Shown here: positions 10,046-18,328 of the stretch, piece by piece
How the letters are laid out: each line of letters opens with the position of its first letter
Numbering within the stretch: the stretch's first letter is position 1
Source: Bifidobacterium choerinum
Lineage (GTDB): Bacteria > Actinomycetota > Actinomycetes > Actinomycetales > Bifidobacteriaceae
Reading direction: 5' to 3'
Assembly: GCF_000741135.1 (NCBI RefSeq)
Contig: NZ_JGYU01000006.1
Location: 58,807-122,806 of the forward strand
DNA: 64,000 bases
Position numbers and translations under genes: made by a program
The notes under the pieces: generated by a model
What the model was told of the DNA's origin: nothing
The model's database searches: none
What the model saw: only the letters and a program-made list of their open reading frames with translations

Positions 10046-11014
10046 ATGGACGACGAGCACAGGCGGGCGGACATGCCCGGGGATGAGCATGACGGAGGCG
10101 TCGACGGCCTCGATCTTCATGACGGCGACGCGCGACGCGATGGAACGGGGGAGCCCGAGCCGCTGACGGCCGAGCATCCGCGCGTGGGCCGCGACGACGG
10201 CTCGCAGCCGGGCCTGCCCGGACGCATCGTCTCGCAGCACAGCCGCGACAAGGCCAACGACCGCACGAAGACGGGCGCGTTCCCGGTCGTGCGCAAACGC
10301 AAGCCGAAGGCGCTGTCGTCGAACGCGAGATCGCTCAAGGCGCGCTTCGGCACCGGACTGCTCATCGCCGTGCTGTGCGCGCTGCTCGCCTACGCCTATG
10401 TCATCCAGATCAACAATAAGGACATGACCTACGAGACGCTCACCGAAACGGAGCTGACGCGTCTGATCAGCGAGACGAGCACGCAGGTCGAACGTCTCGA
10501 ACAGCGCAAGAGCGAACTGACGAACCAGCTGAAATCGTTGGAGGACGCCGCCGACAAGGAGGAGCAGGCGCAGCGCATCGCCCAGGAGAACGAGGAGACG
10601 AGCGGCATCCTGTCGGGAAGGCTCCCGGCGCAGGGCAAGGGCGTCGTCATCCGCATCTCTCGGCCGCAGAAGGCGCCGATTGACGCGGCCACGATGTTCA
10701 ACCTCATCGAGGAGCTGCGCAACGGAGGCGCCGAGGTCATCCAGATCGACAACGTGCGCGTCGTCACCTCCACCTACGTCAGCGAGACGAGCAGCGGCCT
10801 CGTGTGCGACGGGCAGGCGTTGGCGACGCCGTACGTCATCAAGGCGATAGGCGATCCGAGCAACCTCGCGAACGCCGTGAACATAGCGGGCGGCGTAGGC
10901 TCGAGGCTCACCGTCAAATATGGTGCTAATGTGACGGTAGAGACTTCCGACGACGTCAAGATCACCGCGACGCAGCCGGTCATGAAATACAAGTACGCAA
11001 CGATTGTAGAATAG
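10046..11014 (+). CDS. DUF881 family membrane-anchored protein (second copy)
   Basis: 322 residues: an acidic, likely disordered cytoplasmic arm of about 100 residues (D/G/H-rich at first, then basic), one membrane helix near residue 110 (TGLLIAVLCALLAYAYVI), a coiled coil (residues about 130-185), then the DUF881 domain (GKGVVIRISRP, LRNGGAEVIQIDNVRV, YVIKAIGDPSNL). It is a paralogue of the gene at 8736 and corresponds to Rv1825. Only 3 nt separate it from sbp, so the three genes are translated as a unit. The long charged arms differ between the copies, whereas the outer domains keep the same motifs. Confidence 0.87.
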   Translation: MDDEHRRADMPGDEHDGGVDGLDLHDGDARRDGTGEPEPLTAEHPRVGRDDGSQPGLPGRIVSQHSRDKANDRTKTGAFPVVRKRKPKALSSNARSLKARFGTGLLIAVLCALLAYAYVIQINNKDMTYETLTETELTRLISETSTQVERLEQRKSELTNQLKSLEDAADKEEQAQRIAQENEETSGILSGRLPAQGKGVVIRISRPQKAPIDAATMFNLIEELRNGGAEVIQIDNVRVVTSTYVSETSSGLVCDGQALATPYVIKAIGDPSNLANAVNIAGGVGSRLTVKYGANVTVETSDDVKITATQPVMKYKYATIVE

Positions 11015-11020
11015 GCAGTT

Positions 11021-11461
11021 ATGACAGAACCGATTCCAGGCGCGGGCGAGACGACGATCATCGGTCTCCCGGCCATCCAGATCCCCATCACCACCTCCGG
11101 CGACCGTCCGCTCACGCAGGAGGACCTCGAGACGATCACGCGGCTCTCCGACAACACCGCGCTGCTCATCGCGACGCGCGGCGCGCTGTCGGGGTCACGC
11201 TATCTGCTCGATGAGGACGAGGTGACGGTCGGACGTGATCCGCGCGCCGACATCCTGCTCGACGATTCGACGGTGTCCCGTTCGCACGCCGTGTTCCGTC
11301 GCGTCGACGGCAAGTACGAGGTCGTGGACGCCGGCAGCCTCAACGGCACCTACGTCAACCGCCAGCGCGTCGACCGCGCGGTGCTCAAGGACGGCGACGA
11401 GATCATGATCGGCAAGTTCCGTCTCGTCTACTTCACGAATTCGGCGGTCCGTCAACGCTGA
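11021..11461 (+). CDS. garA: FHA-domain regulator of the GarA/OdhI family
   Basis: 146 residues. An N-terminal tail carries the ETT motif (GETTIIG, around residue 10) that in mycobacterial GarA and corynebacterial OdhI is phosphorylated by PknB/PknG-type kinases. The FHA domain follows (about residues 60-140) with VGRDPRADILL, VSRSHAVF and SLNGTYVN. In relatives the unphosphorylated protein inhibits 2-oxoglutarate dehydrogenase and glutamate enzymes, and phosphorylation makes it bind itself. Bifidobacteria lack a full TCA cycle, so the target here is uncertain; glutamate metabolism is the obvious candidate. Position after DUF881-sbp-DUF881 matches Rv1827. Confidence 0.92.
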   Translation: MTEPIPGAGETTIIGLPAIQIPITTSGDRPLTQEDLETITRLSDNTALLIATRGALSGSRYLLDEDEVTVGRDPRADILLDDSTVSRSHAVFRRVDGKYEVVDAGSLNGTYVNRQRVDRAVLKDGDEIMIGKFRLVYFTNSAVRQR

Positions 11462-11481
11462 CGGACCGAACGTAGGGACCC

Positions 11482-12242
<761 letters not shown>

Positions 12243-12246
<4 letters not shown>

Positions 12247-12713
12247 ACGCGATGCCGGCCATCATATGGATCATCGGCGTGGTCAGCGCATTGGCCGTGT
12301 GTGCGGTCACGATCGCACGCAGCCATTACCGTGACGGCGAGGGACTCAAAGTCCGGCCGGTCAGCTGGGCCGTCATCGGCGCGCATTTCGTCACGCTTGT
12401 CCTCGTCGCGTTGCCGTATCCGATCTATCTGCAGCACAGGGAGGAGATCGGCGCTCATGCGCATGCGCTGTACGAAAAGCTCGGATGGCCGTCGGCGATC
12501 GTCGCGATCGGCGTCATCATGCTCGAACTGTTCCTGATGTACATGCAGGCGCGGCGCGCGATGCTCGCGCAGGAGGCGAAGCGCACGGCGCGGCAGCAGG
12601 TCGAGGCCGCGGACGGCGATGCGACGGACGACGGCGTGCACTCCGCGGACGGCGACAGGGACACGGATACGGCGGATAAGGACGATGACGGCTGGTCGAG
12701 CACGTTGGTGTGA
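12243..12713 (+). CDS. Membrane protein of unknown function with acidic C-terminal tail
   Basis: 156 residues, ATG overlapping the end of the MerR gene, with GGGGGAG upstream. Three hydrophobic helices can be seen: residues about 3-23, 38-60 and 80-102 (WPSAIVAIGVIMLELFLMYM). The last 50 residues are rich in Asp, Ala and Gly, probably cytoplasmic and disordered. I recognise no domain. Tight coupling to the regulator suggests a common role with the DUF881-garA block. Confidence 0.75.
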
Positions 12714-12798
12714 GCGCCCGTCGTCGTCCGATGTGCATGTGCGGATTCCGGTGGGAACCGCGTGTGATATAAGAAATATACGGGGAGAGCATAGAGAA

Positions 12799-13173
12799 AT
12801 GTGGATGCAGATCGCGGCCGTCGCGGCGGGCGCCTTCGCCGGCGGCGTGCTGCGCGCATGGACGTCCGCGAAGCTCAACCGCTCCGACTGGCATATCCCG
12901 TACGGCACGCTGATGGTGAACCTCGTCGGGTCCTTCGTGATCGGCCTGATGATCGGCCTCACGGCACGCGCCCTCGTCCCGCCGGACGTCAGGGCTTTGG
13001 TCATGACCGGACTGTGCGGGGGACTGACGACCTTCTCGACCTTCACGTCGGAGACGGCCGCGCTGTTCGATGAGGGACGTGACGGGCATGCATGGCTCTA
13101 CTGGGTCGGCAGCATGGCGCTCGGACTGCTGTGCGCATGGCTGGGCATGCTGCTTGCGCGCCAGGGGATGTGA
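12799..13173 (+). CDS. crcB: Fluoride ion channel Fluc/CrcB, first of a pair
   Basis: 124 residues, four membrane helices. The Fluc hallmarks are present: GTLMVNLVGSFVIG (pore Asn) and GLCGGLTTFSTFTSE (the break that holds the central Na+ and the Phe box). Fluc channels are dual-topology dimers exporting F-. AT-rich sequence GATATAAGAAATATA just upstream gives a likely promoter. No fluoride riboswitch (crcB motif) is recognisable in the short leader. The following paralogue overlaps by 1 nt (TGATG). Confidence 0.92.
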   Translation: MWMQIAAVAAGAFAGGVLRAWTSAKLNRSDWHIPYGTLMVNLVGSFVIGLMIGLTARALVPPDVRALVMTGLCGGLTTFSTFTSETAALFDEGRDGHAWLYWVGSMALGLLCAWLGMLLARQGM

Positions 13174-13565
13174 TGACGATGATCACGATCAGGGAACTGC
13201 TCGCCGTCGGATTCGGATGCGCGGCCGGAGCCGTCGTACGGATGCTGCTCGGCGTCTGGCTCGATGGCGCGATGATCGACGCATTGGCGATCTGCATCGT
13301 CAATCTGCTGGGCTGCCTGCTGATGGGCGTGCTCACGTCGCTCATCGAGGTACGTCAGCCGGACGTCGTCTGGGCGAAGGCGATGACGACCGGATTGTGC
13401 GGGGGACTGACGACCTTCTCGACCTTCTGCGGCGACGCCGTGCAGCTGTTCGCGACCTCGCCACTGCTGTCGCTCGGCATCATGTTCGTCTCGCTCGCCG
13501 GCGGCATGGCGCTCTACGTCGCCGGCCGCCATATGATCCGCACGCCGCGTCGCAAGGACGAATGA
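13173..13565 (+). CDS. crcB: Fluoride ion channel Fluc/CrcB, second of a pair
   Basis: 130 residues, four helices, with IVNLLGCLLMGVL and an almost identical GLCGGLTTFSTFCGD motif. It starts at the ATG overlapping the previous stop, with AGGGG as binding site. Adjacent, diverged Fluc genes in other bacteria form heterodimers with fixed opposite orientation, and the overlap here fits equal co-production. The two copies share about a dozen consecutive residues at the filter but differ elsewhere, so they are old paralogues rather than a recent duplication. Confidence 0.92.
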   Translation: MTMITIRELLAVGFGCAAGAVVRMLLGVWLDGAMIDALAICIVNLLGCLLMGVLTSLIEVRQPDVVWAKAMTTGLCGGLTTFSTFCGDAVQLFATSPLLSLGIMFVSLAGGMALYVAGRHMIRTPRRKDE

Positions 13566-14000
13566 CGCCGCGCAAACGCGGATGGCCGTCAGTGCGGATT
13601 CTTTTCCGGGAAGGAGGCCGGATGGGTATGGGCGACAGGCCAAGTATCGGCGATGAGATACGTGCGGACACGTTCGATGGGATCCGCATGATCTGCCAAT
13701 CTGACATAACGTACATTATCGGATGTTTACGGACGGTCCCTCATCGGGACGTGCGTATGTATATCCGCGGATCGTCGTCCGTATGATCGCCGCATCGCCC
13801 GTGCCTCCCATCGCCACGCATCCGCGTTCATGCGCCGCATGCCAACCGGGCTATGTACGCTCGATGGATGTCGATATGACGGGCGTCGTTCGCATACGTT
13901 CCATTTGCGTATTATCCGCAGTCGGTTATCCGTATTATTTTCTCGGCTACACCGATCCACGTCATGTTCTGCGCTCATTAATTCACTGTCTTAGACAAAT
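13566..14000. other. Long, AT-richer intergenic region with one possible small ORF
   Basis: About 435 bp of lower GC content than its surroundings. The only open frame with a good binding site (AAGGAGG at 13611, ATG at 13622, stop at 13786) would give a 54-residue peptide starting MGMGDRPSIGDE, which I do not recognise. Promoter-like AT-rich stretches such as TTGCGTATTATCCG lie around 13910. No tRNA, transposase remnant or CRISPR-like repeat is visible. It could hold a small RNA. Confidence 0.35.
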
Positions 14001-14055
14001 AAAAATGCCTTGTCGGCTTTGCTATGGTATTCAGCAAAGCCGACAAGCATTTTTA
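14001..14055. terminator. Strong bidirectional intrinsic terminator
   Basis: A 22-23 bp stem (14001-14023 with 14033-14055, one bulged C, 9-nt loop) begins with an A-run and ends with a T-run, so it can work in both directions. It mainly closes the minus-strand gph-rbpA-helY transcript, whose last stop codon is at 14096. Confidence 0.9.
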
Positions 14056-14095
14056 TATGAATTATCGTCGAACGATGATCCAAGGATGGCCGGTG

Positions 14096-14818
14096 TCAGG
14101 CGTGGAAATACGCCTCGACGGCGTCGCTCAGCTCTCCGACGGTGTCGATGACGCGGTAGGCGCCGTGCTCGACGAGCTCGCCGGGCTCCGCATAGCCCCA
14201 GCCGCAGCCGAGACAGTCGATGCCGCATGCCTTCGCGCCGTCCACATCGGTCCACCGGTCCCCGACCATCAGCGCACGGTCGCCGGCGGCCGGATCATAG
14301 CCCATGTTCTCGAAGGCGTAGCGGATGACCTGATCCTTGTCGGTGCGTGAATTGTCCATGCTCGCGCCGTAGAGGGCGTCGACGAGCTCCATCAGATGGA
14401 AGTGCTCGCAGATCGGGATGGCCTGATACTCCGGCTTCGCCGTCGCGATCGCAAGGAAATAGCCGCGTTCGCGCAGCGCCCTGAGCTGCTCCGGGATGCC
14501 TGGATAGACGGTGTTGTAGAGCCGTCCGGGCACCTTGTTGCCCGGCTCGTTCGGATCGTCGAAGACCGCCTCTTCGCCGTAGTAGCGCCGGTAGACGTGG
14601 ACGGCCTCGTCGAGCTTGTCCGCGGGGATGCCGTATTTGGACATCGATTCGAAGATCGCCGGCCCGATGAAGCGCTGCAGTTGCGCCGGCGTCGGCTCAG
14701 GGACGCCGACGGCCTGATAGGCCTTCTTCACGCAGGCGAGGATGCCCGGATCGGACTTCGTCAATGTGCCGTCCAGATCAAGCAGCACGGCCCGCAGCGG
14801 ATGATGGGTGTTCGTCAT
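14096..14818 (-). CDS. HAD-superfamily phosphatase (Gph-like)
   Basis: 240 residues. HAD motif I LLDLDGTLTKSD near residue 12, a helical cap (residues about 20-85), motif II/III region IATAKPEYQ and motif IV VGDRWTDVDGAKACG. This is the phosphoglycolate-phosphatase-like subgroup (C1 cap) common in firmicutes and bifidobacteria; the true substrate cannot be told from sequence. The GGGGAGAG site before the ATG at 14818 fixes the start. It is the last gene of a minus-strand run with rbpA and helY. Confidence 0.88.
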   Translation of the reverse strand: MTNTHHPLRAVLLDLDGTLTKSDPGILACVKKAYQAVGVPEPTPAQLQRFIGPAIFESMSKYGIPADKLDEAVHVYRRYYGEEAVFDDPNEPGNKVPGRLYNTVYPGIPEQLRALRERGYFLAIATAKPEYQAIPICEHFHLMELVDALYGASMDNSRTDKDQVIRYAFENMGYDPAAGDRALMVGDRWTDVDGAKACGIDCLGCGWGYAEPGELVEHGAYRVIDTVGELSDAVEAYFHA

Positions 14819-14855
14819 CGGTCTCTCTCCCCGTTCGCGTTCGTTCGTATGCCGG

Positions 14856-15203
14856 TCACTCGTAGTCCGGAATCCAGCCTTCGCGGTGCATCTCGAGGCG
14901 CTTTTCGAGCAGCGCCTTGAGCTCGTCCTCGCTGCGGCGCTCGAGCAGCATGTCCCAGTGGGTACGCGTCGGCTTCGTGATCTCGTCGGCCTCGCCGGCC
15001 TTGTCGTCTTCGCGATGCGCGGTGGCTCCGCAGCGGCACTCCCATTCGTTCGGGAAATCGGCGCCCTCCGCGAACGGCAGGATCGTGCGATGGCCGCGCG
15101 GGCAGACATACGCCACCTCGGTGCGCGCGGCGAAATCGACGTTCGCATCCGACTCCAGCGATTTCGCGCCGATGCTCATGCCACGCAGACTGCGTTCAGC
15201 CAT
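14856..15203 (-). CDS. rbpA: RNA polymerase-binding protein RbpA
   Basis: 115 residues. RbpA is an actinobacteria-specific protein that binds sigma factor domain 2 and RNA polymerase and stabilises the open complex. Visible parts: an N-terminal tail starting MAERSLRGMSIGAKSLES (contacts promoter DNA in relatives), the core with YVCPRGHRTILPFA and the CRCG pair of cysteines, a basic linker, and the C-terminal sigma-interaction helix DMLLERRSEDELKALLEKRL. It lies between helY and a HAD phosphatase on the same strand. Confidence 0.96.
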   Translation of the reverse strand: MAERSLRGMSIGAKSLESDANVDFAARTEVAYVCPRGHRTILPFAEGADFPNEWECRCGATAHREDDKAGEADEITKPTRTHWDMLLERRSEDELKALLEKRLEMHREGWIPDYE

Positions 15204-15281
15204 GTATTCCTCCCAAAAGACGTTTCTGTGGTTCCACGCTACAAAACAGTTCGGACGTGGGCTTTATTCCATCGGCCGCGC

Positions 15282-17885
15282 TCAGTCGACGCCCGAGTAG
15301 GCGACGATGCCGCGGTTGACGGCCTCGTAGGCCTCATGCGCGCGCGCCGCGAGCTCGACGTGCTCGACGCCCATGTACGGCTCGGCGGCGGCGATCTGCT
15401 GGAGCACGTCGGCGAGCCGCTTCGCGTTGCGCACGAAGTCGCCGGCGGTCAGCTCGGTGTGCTCGAGCACCTCGGAGAGGCTGTCGCCGCGCGCCCAGTC
15501 GTAGACGATGTCGACGATGCCGAAGTCGAGCGGCTGCAGGTAGTTCGTGACGCCGAGGTCCTCGCACAGCATGAGCATCTGGTCGTCGAGCTCGGCGAGC
15601 TCGTGCGCACGCTGCGCGACGAGGCCGTGGGGGCCGCCAGGATACCGTCGCGGCTCTCCCCCTTCGCCGCGGCGCGCCTCATACAGGATCGACGAGATGA
15701 GCGCGGCGAGCTGCGCGGCGTCGAGGCCGTCGAGCGTGCCCGCCGTGATAGCCTGGGCGAGCACGAGGTCGCGTTCCGAATACAGGCGGCGCAGCAGCTG
15801 GCCATGCTCGGTCAGCGTATAGTCGCGCACGCCGTCCTCGTCGGCGCGCTCCAGATAGCCGAGACGTTCGAGGATCGTGCAGATGCGGTCGAACTGGCGC
15901 GCCACCGAACCGGTGCGTGAATCGTAGCGGTCGCGCAGACGCGCGAGCTCGCGGGTCTCGCGGATCCAGCGGTTGCCCCACTTCATGTGCTGCGCGAAAT
16001 CCGGGCACGCCTTGCACGGATGGTCGTGCTCGCGCTCCTTGAGCGCGGCGATCCTCACGTCCAGGCGGCGGAAGGCGCGCGACTTCTCCGCGTTGTCCCG
16101 GAAGACCTCGTGCTTGAGGCGGCGGCGTTCGTTCTTCTGCAGGTCGCTCAGCTGCATGCGGATGCGCAGCAGCTCGGTGAAGTCGCCGTACTCGCAGGCC
16201 ATCGCGTCCTCGTAGCCGGCGATCGCCTTCTCGAGCGACTCGATGCGCGCCTCGATCTGCCAGGCGGAGGCGTTCGCCTCCCATTGCGCGAAGGAATGGT
16301 CGAGCGTGTCGCGCGCCGTCTCGTAGTCGCTGCTGTTGAGCAGGTTGACGGCCATGTTGAACGTGGGCTTGAAGCTCGAATGCAGCGGGTAGACGCGCTT
16401 GCTCGACAGCGCCACCGCCGTCTCGGGCTTGAACCTGCGGTGGTCGACGACGATCGCGTTGCCGATCGTGTCGATGCCGCGGCGGCCGGCGCGGCCGGTG
16501 AGCTGCGTGTACTCCCCCGGCGTCAGGCCGACGATGCCGGTGCCGTCGTACTTCTCGAGCTTCTCGATGATGACGCTGCGCGCCGGCATGTTGATGCCCA
16601 GCGCGAGCGTCTCGGTCGCGAAGACGACCTTGATCAGGCCCTCCTCGAAGAGCCGTTCGACGATCTGCTTGAACAGCGCGATCATGCCCGCGTGGTGCGC
16701 GGCGAAGCCCTCCTCGAGCGCATGGCGGAACTGCGCGAAGCGCAGCGTCTTCAGGTCGTCGTGCGTGAGCTGCCCCTCGATCATCTCGTCGACGATGACG
16801 TCGATGCGGCGCGCCTCCTCGTCGGTCGTCAGCCGCAGCCCCGCGTCGAGGCACTGCTCGACGGCCTCGTCGCAGCCGTTGCGCGAGAAGATGAAGTAGA
16901 TCGCCGGCAGCATGCGCAGGAAGTTGAGCTCGTCGATGACGGCCCAGCGGCGCGGATGGTAGCGTTCGACGCGCCTGCGTCCTCCCCTGCCGTCCGGGCG
17001 TCCGTGGCGTCCTGTACCACGGTGCCGGTCATGGGAGTCGGCGCCCTTGCGCCGCATCTCGCGGCGGTCGAATTCGTCGAGCTTCGCCGTCAGCCGCGCG
17101 TTCGGCTTCGTCGTCGCCTCGCCGTGCTCGTCGCGCCGGTACAGGTCGAGCAGCTCCGGTTCGGTGCGCGGGTCGCGCTGCACGAGGACATACTGGTCAA
17201 GCGGCACCGGGCGGTGCTCGGAGATGACGAGCTTCGTCTCGCCGCGCACCGAGGCGATCCAGTCGGCGAAGTCCTCGACGTTCGAGACCGTCGCCGATAG
17301 GCCGACGATGTGCACCGAGGACGGCAGATGGATGATGACCTCCTCCCAGACCGGGCCGCGGAAACGGTCGGCGAGGTAGTGCACCTCGTCGAGCACGACG
17401 TAGCGCAGCGCCTCGAGCGTCGTCGAATGCTCGTAGAGCATGTTGCGCAGCACCTCGGTCGTCATGACGACGATGTCCGCCTCCGAGTTGATCGACGTGT
17501 CACCGGTGAGCAGGCCGACCTTGTCCGGCCCGTAGAGCGCGACGAGGTCATGGTACTTCTGGTTGCTCAGCGCCTTGATCGGCGTTGTGTAGAAGGCTTT
17601 CGCGTTCTGTTCCTGGGCGAGGTAGACGGCGAAGTCGGCGACGACGGTCTTGCCCGCGCCGGTTGGCGCCGCGACGAGCACGTTCGAGCCTGCCTCGAGC
17701 GCCTCGTTCGCATCCATCTGGAACCCGTCGAGCTCGAAGGGCAGCGAGTCGGCGAAGCGCTGCGCCACCGAGCGGCGCCTGCGACGCACCTCGGTGAAGC
17801 GCGCGTAGCGCTCCGAAGGGCTCAGCTCTCTGGGTTCGGCGTCCTCGTCGTGACGATGTGCGGCGTGCCTGTGATGTCGTGCCAT
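15282..17885 (-). CDS. helY: DEAD/DEAH-box RNA helicase of the Ski2/Mtr4 type
   Basis: 867 residues. RecA-like domain 1 has Walker A APTGAGKTVVA (about residue 72), TTPIKALSNQK, DEVH (VLDEVHYLADRF) and GLSATVSN. Domain 2 has FSRNGC, HHAGM and QLTGRAGRRGID. The C-terminal half carries the Ski2-like helical arch and the DSHCT-type end. A basic linker near residue 280 is an insertion rich in R, G and H. HelY is known in actinobacteria, and in mycobacteria it is next to tatC-tatA-pafC-pafB, as partly seen here. Role presumed in RNA unwinding and decay. It starts at ATG 17885 with AAGG upstream. Confidence 0.94.
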   Translation of the reverse strand: MARHHRHAAHRHDEDAEPRELSPSERYARFTEVRRRRRSVAQRFADSLPFELDGFQMDANEALEAGSNVLVAAPTGAGKTVVADFAVYLAQEQNAKAFYTTPIKALSNQKYHDLVALYGPDKVGLLTGDTSINSEADIVVMTTEVLRNMLYEHSTTLEALRYVVLDEVHYLADRFRGPVWEEVIIHLPSSVHIVGLSATVSNVEDFADWIASVRGETKLVISEHRPVPLDQYVLVQRDPRTEPELLDLYRRDEHGEATTKPNARLTAKLDEFDRREMRRKGADSHDRHRGTGRHGRPDGRGGRRRVERYHPRRWAVIDELNFLRMLPAIYFIFSRNGCDEAVEQCLDAGLRLTTDEEARRIDVIVDEMIEGQLTHDDLKTLRFAQFRHALEEGFAAHHAGMIALFKQIVERLFEEGLIKVVFATETLALGINMPARSVIIEKLEKYDGTGIVGLTPGEYTQLTGRAGRRGIDTIGNAIVVDHRRFKPETAVALSSKRVYPLHSSFKPTFNMAVNLLNSSDYETARDTLDHSFAQWEANASAWQIEARIESLEKAIAGYEDAMACEYGDFTELLRIRMQLSDLQKNERRRLKHEVFRDNAEKSRAFRRLDVRIAALKEREHDHPCKACPDFAQHMKWGNRWIRETRELARLRDRYDSRTGSVARQFDRICTILERLGYLERADEDGVRDYTLTEHGQLLRRLYSERDLVLAQAITAGTLDGLDAAQLAALISSILYEARRGEGGEPRRYPGGPHGLVAQRAHELAELDDQMLMLCEDLGVTNYLQPLDFGIVDIVYDWARGDSLSEVLEHTELTAGDFVRNAKRLADVLQQIAAAEPYMGVEHVELAARAHEAYEAVNRGIVAYSGVD

Positions 17886-17914
17886 TGCAAAACCTTCATC
17901 CGTTTGATGTCGAT

Positions 17915-17949
17915 GGCCGCGGACGCCCCATGTCGGGACGCCCGCGGCC
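17915..17949. terminator. Imperfect GC hairpin between the 105-residue gene and helY
   Basis: Arms 17915-17929 and 17935-17949 pair over 15 bp with two mismatches around a 5-nt loop. It may partly end the pafBC transcript before helY. No T-run. Confidence 0.45.
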
Positions 17950-17999
17950 GGGTATGTGTATGTTGCGGCGATGGGATATCGCCGCGGTAGGGGGTCGGA

Positions 18000-18317
18000 T
18001 CAGTCGTTGAACTGCTCCCAGCGCCGCCAGACGGCCGCGTGGCGTTCATGCCGGCGTTCCCTGCGCTCGACGACGGCGACCTGGGCGTCCGCGTAGCGGT
18101 CGGCGGCGACGGCGAGCGGCTCGGTGAAGATCGCGCGCCGCGGGGCGCCTCCCGCATCCTGCGGCGCGTTCATCTCGTCGATGCGCGCGCTGACGTCGGC
18201 GGCGACGGCGCCGATGACCTTCGACGCGCGCAGCGCGTGCACGGCCGCGTAGACGATGCCGGCGACGAGCATCGCGAGCATGAAGAGCGCGAGGATGAGC
18301 CAGATCCACCAGGGCAT
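18000..18317 (-). CDS. Small single-pass membrane protein at the tatA/tatC position
   Basis: 105 residues, ATG at 18317 after AAAGGA. A single N-terminal helix (PWWIWLILALFMLAMLVAGIVYAAV) is followed by an amphipathic segment (HALRASKVIGAVAADVSARI) and a basic, Arg/Glu/Ala-rich tail. It lies 11 bp behind pafBC and before helY. In mycobacteria the genes between pafC and helY are tatA and tatC. The layout (short helix then amphipathic helix) is TatA-like, but the FG motif at the hinge is missing and no tatC is present, so I do not call it TatA. It could be a remnant or a replacement. Confidence 0.75.
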   Translation of the reverse strand: MPWWIWLILALFMLAMLVAGIVYAAVHALRASKVIGAVAADVSARIDEMNAPQDAGGAPRRAIFTEPLAVAADRYADAQVAVVERRERRHERHAAVWRRWEQFND

Positions 18318-18328
18318 GGATGTCCTTT

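Noticed and set aside
12714..12798. Fluoride riboswitch before crcB
   Set aside because: The leader is only about 85 nt and I could not find the conserved riboswitch core; the sequence fits a simple promoter.
14808..15920. Long plus-strand open frame opposite rbpA and helY
   Set aside because: It is antisense to two well-identified proteins and reflects the codon bias of high-GC DNA; no family motif. The same applies to other long antisense frames across the window.
18000..18317. Calling the 105-residue protein TatA
   Set aside because: Topology is similar, but the FG hinge motif is missing, the tail is different and there is no tatC.
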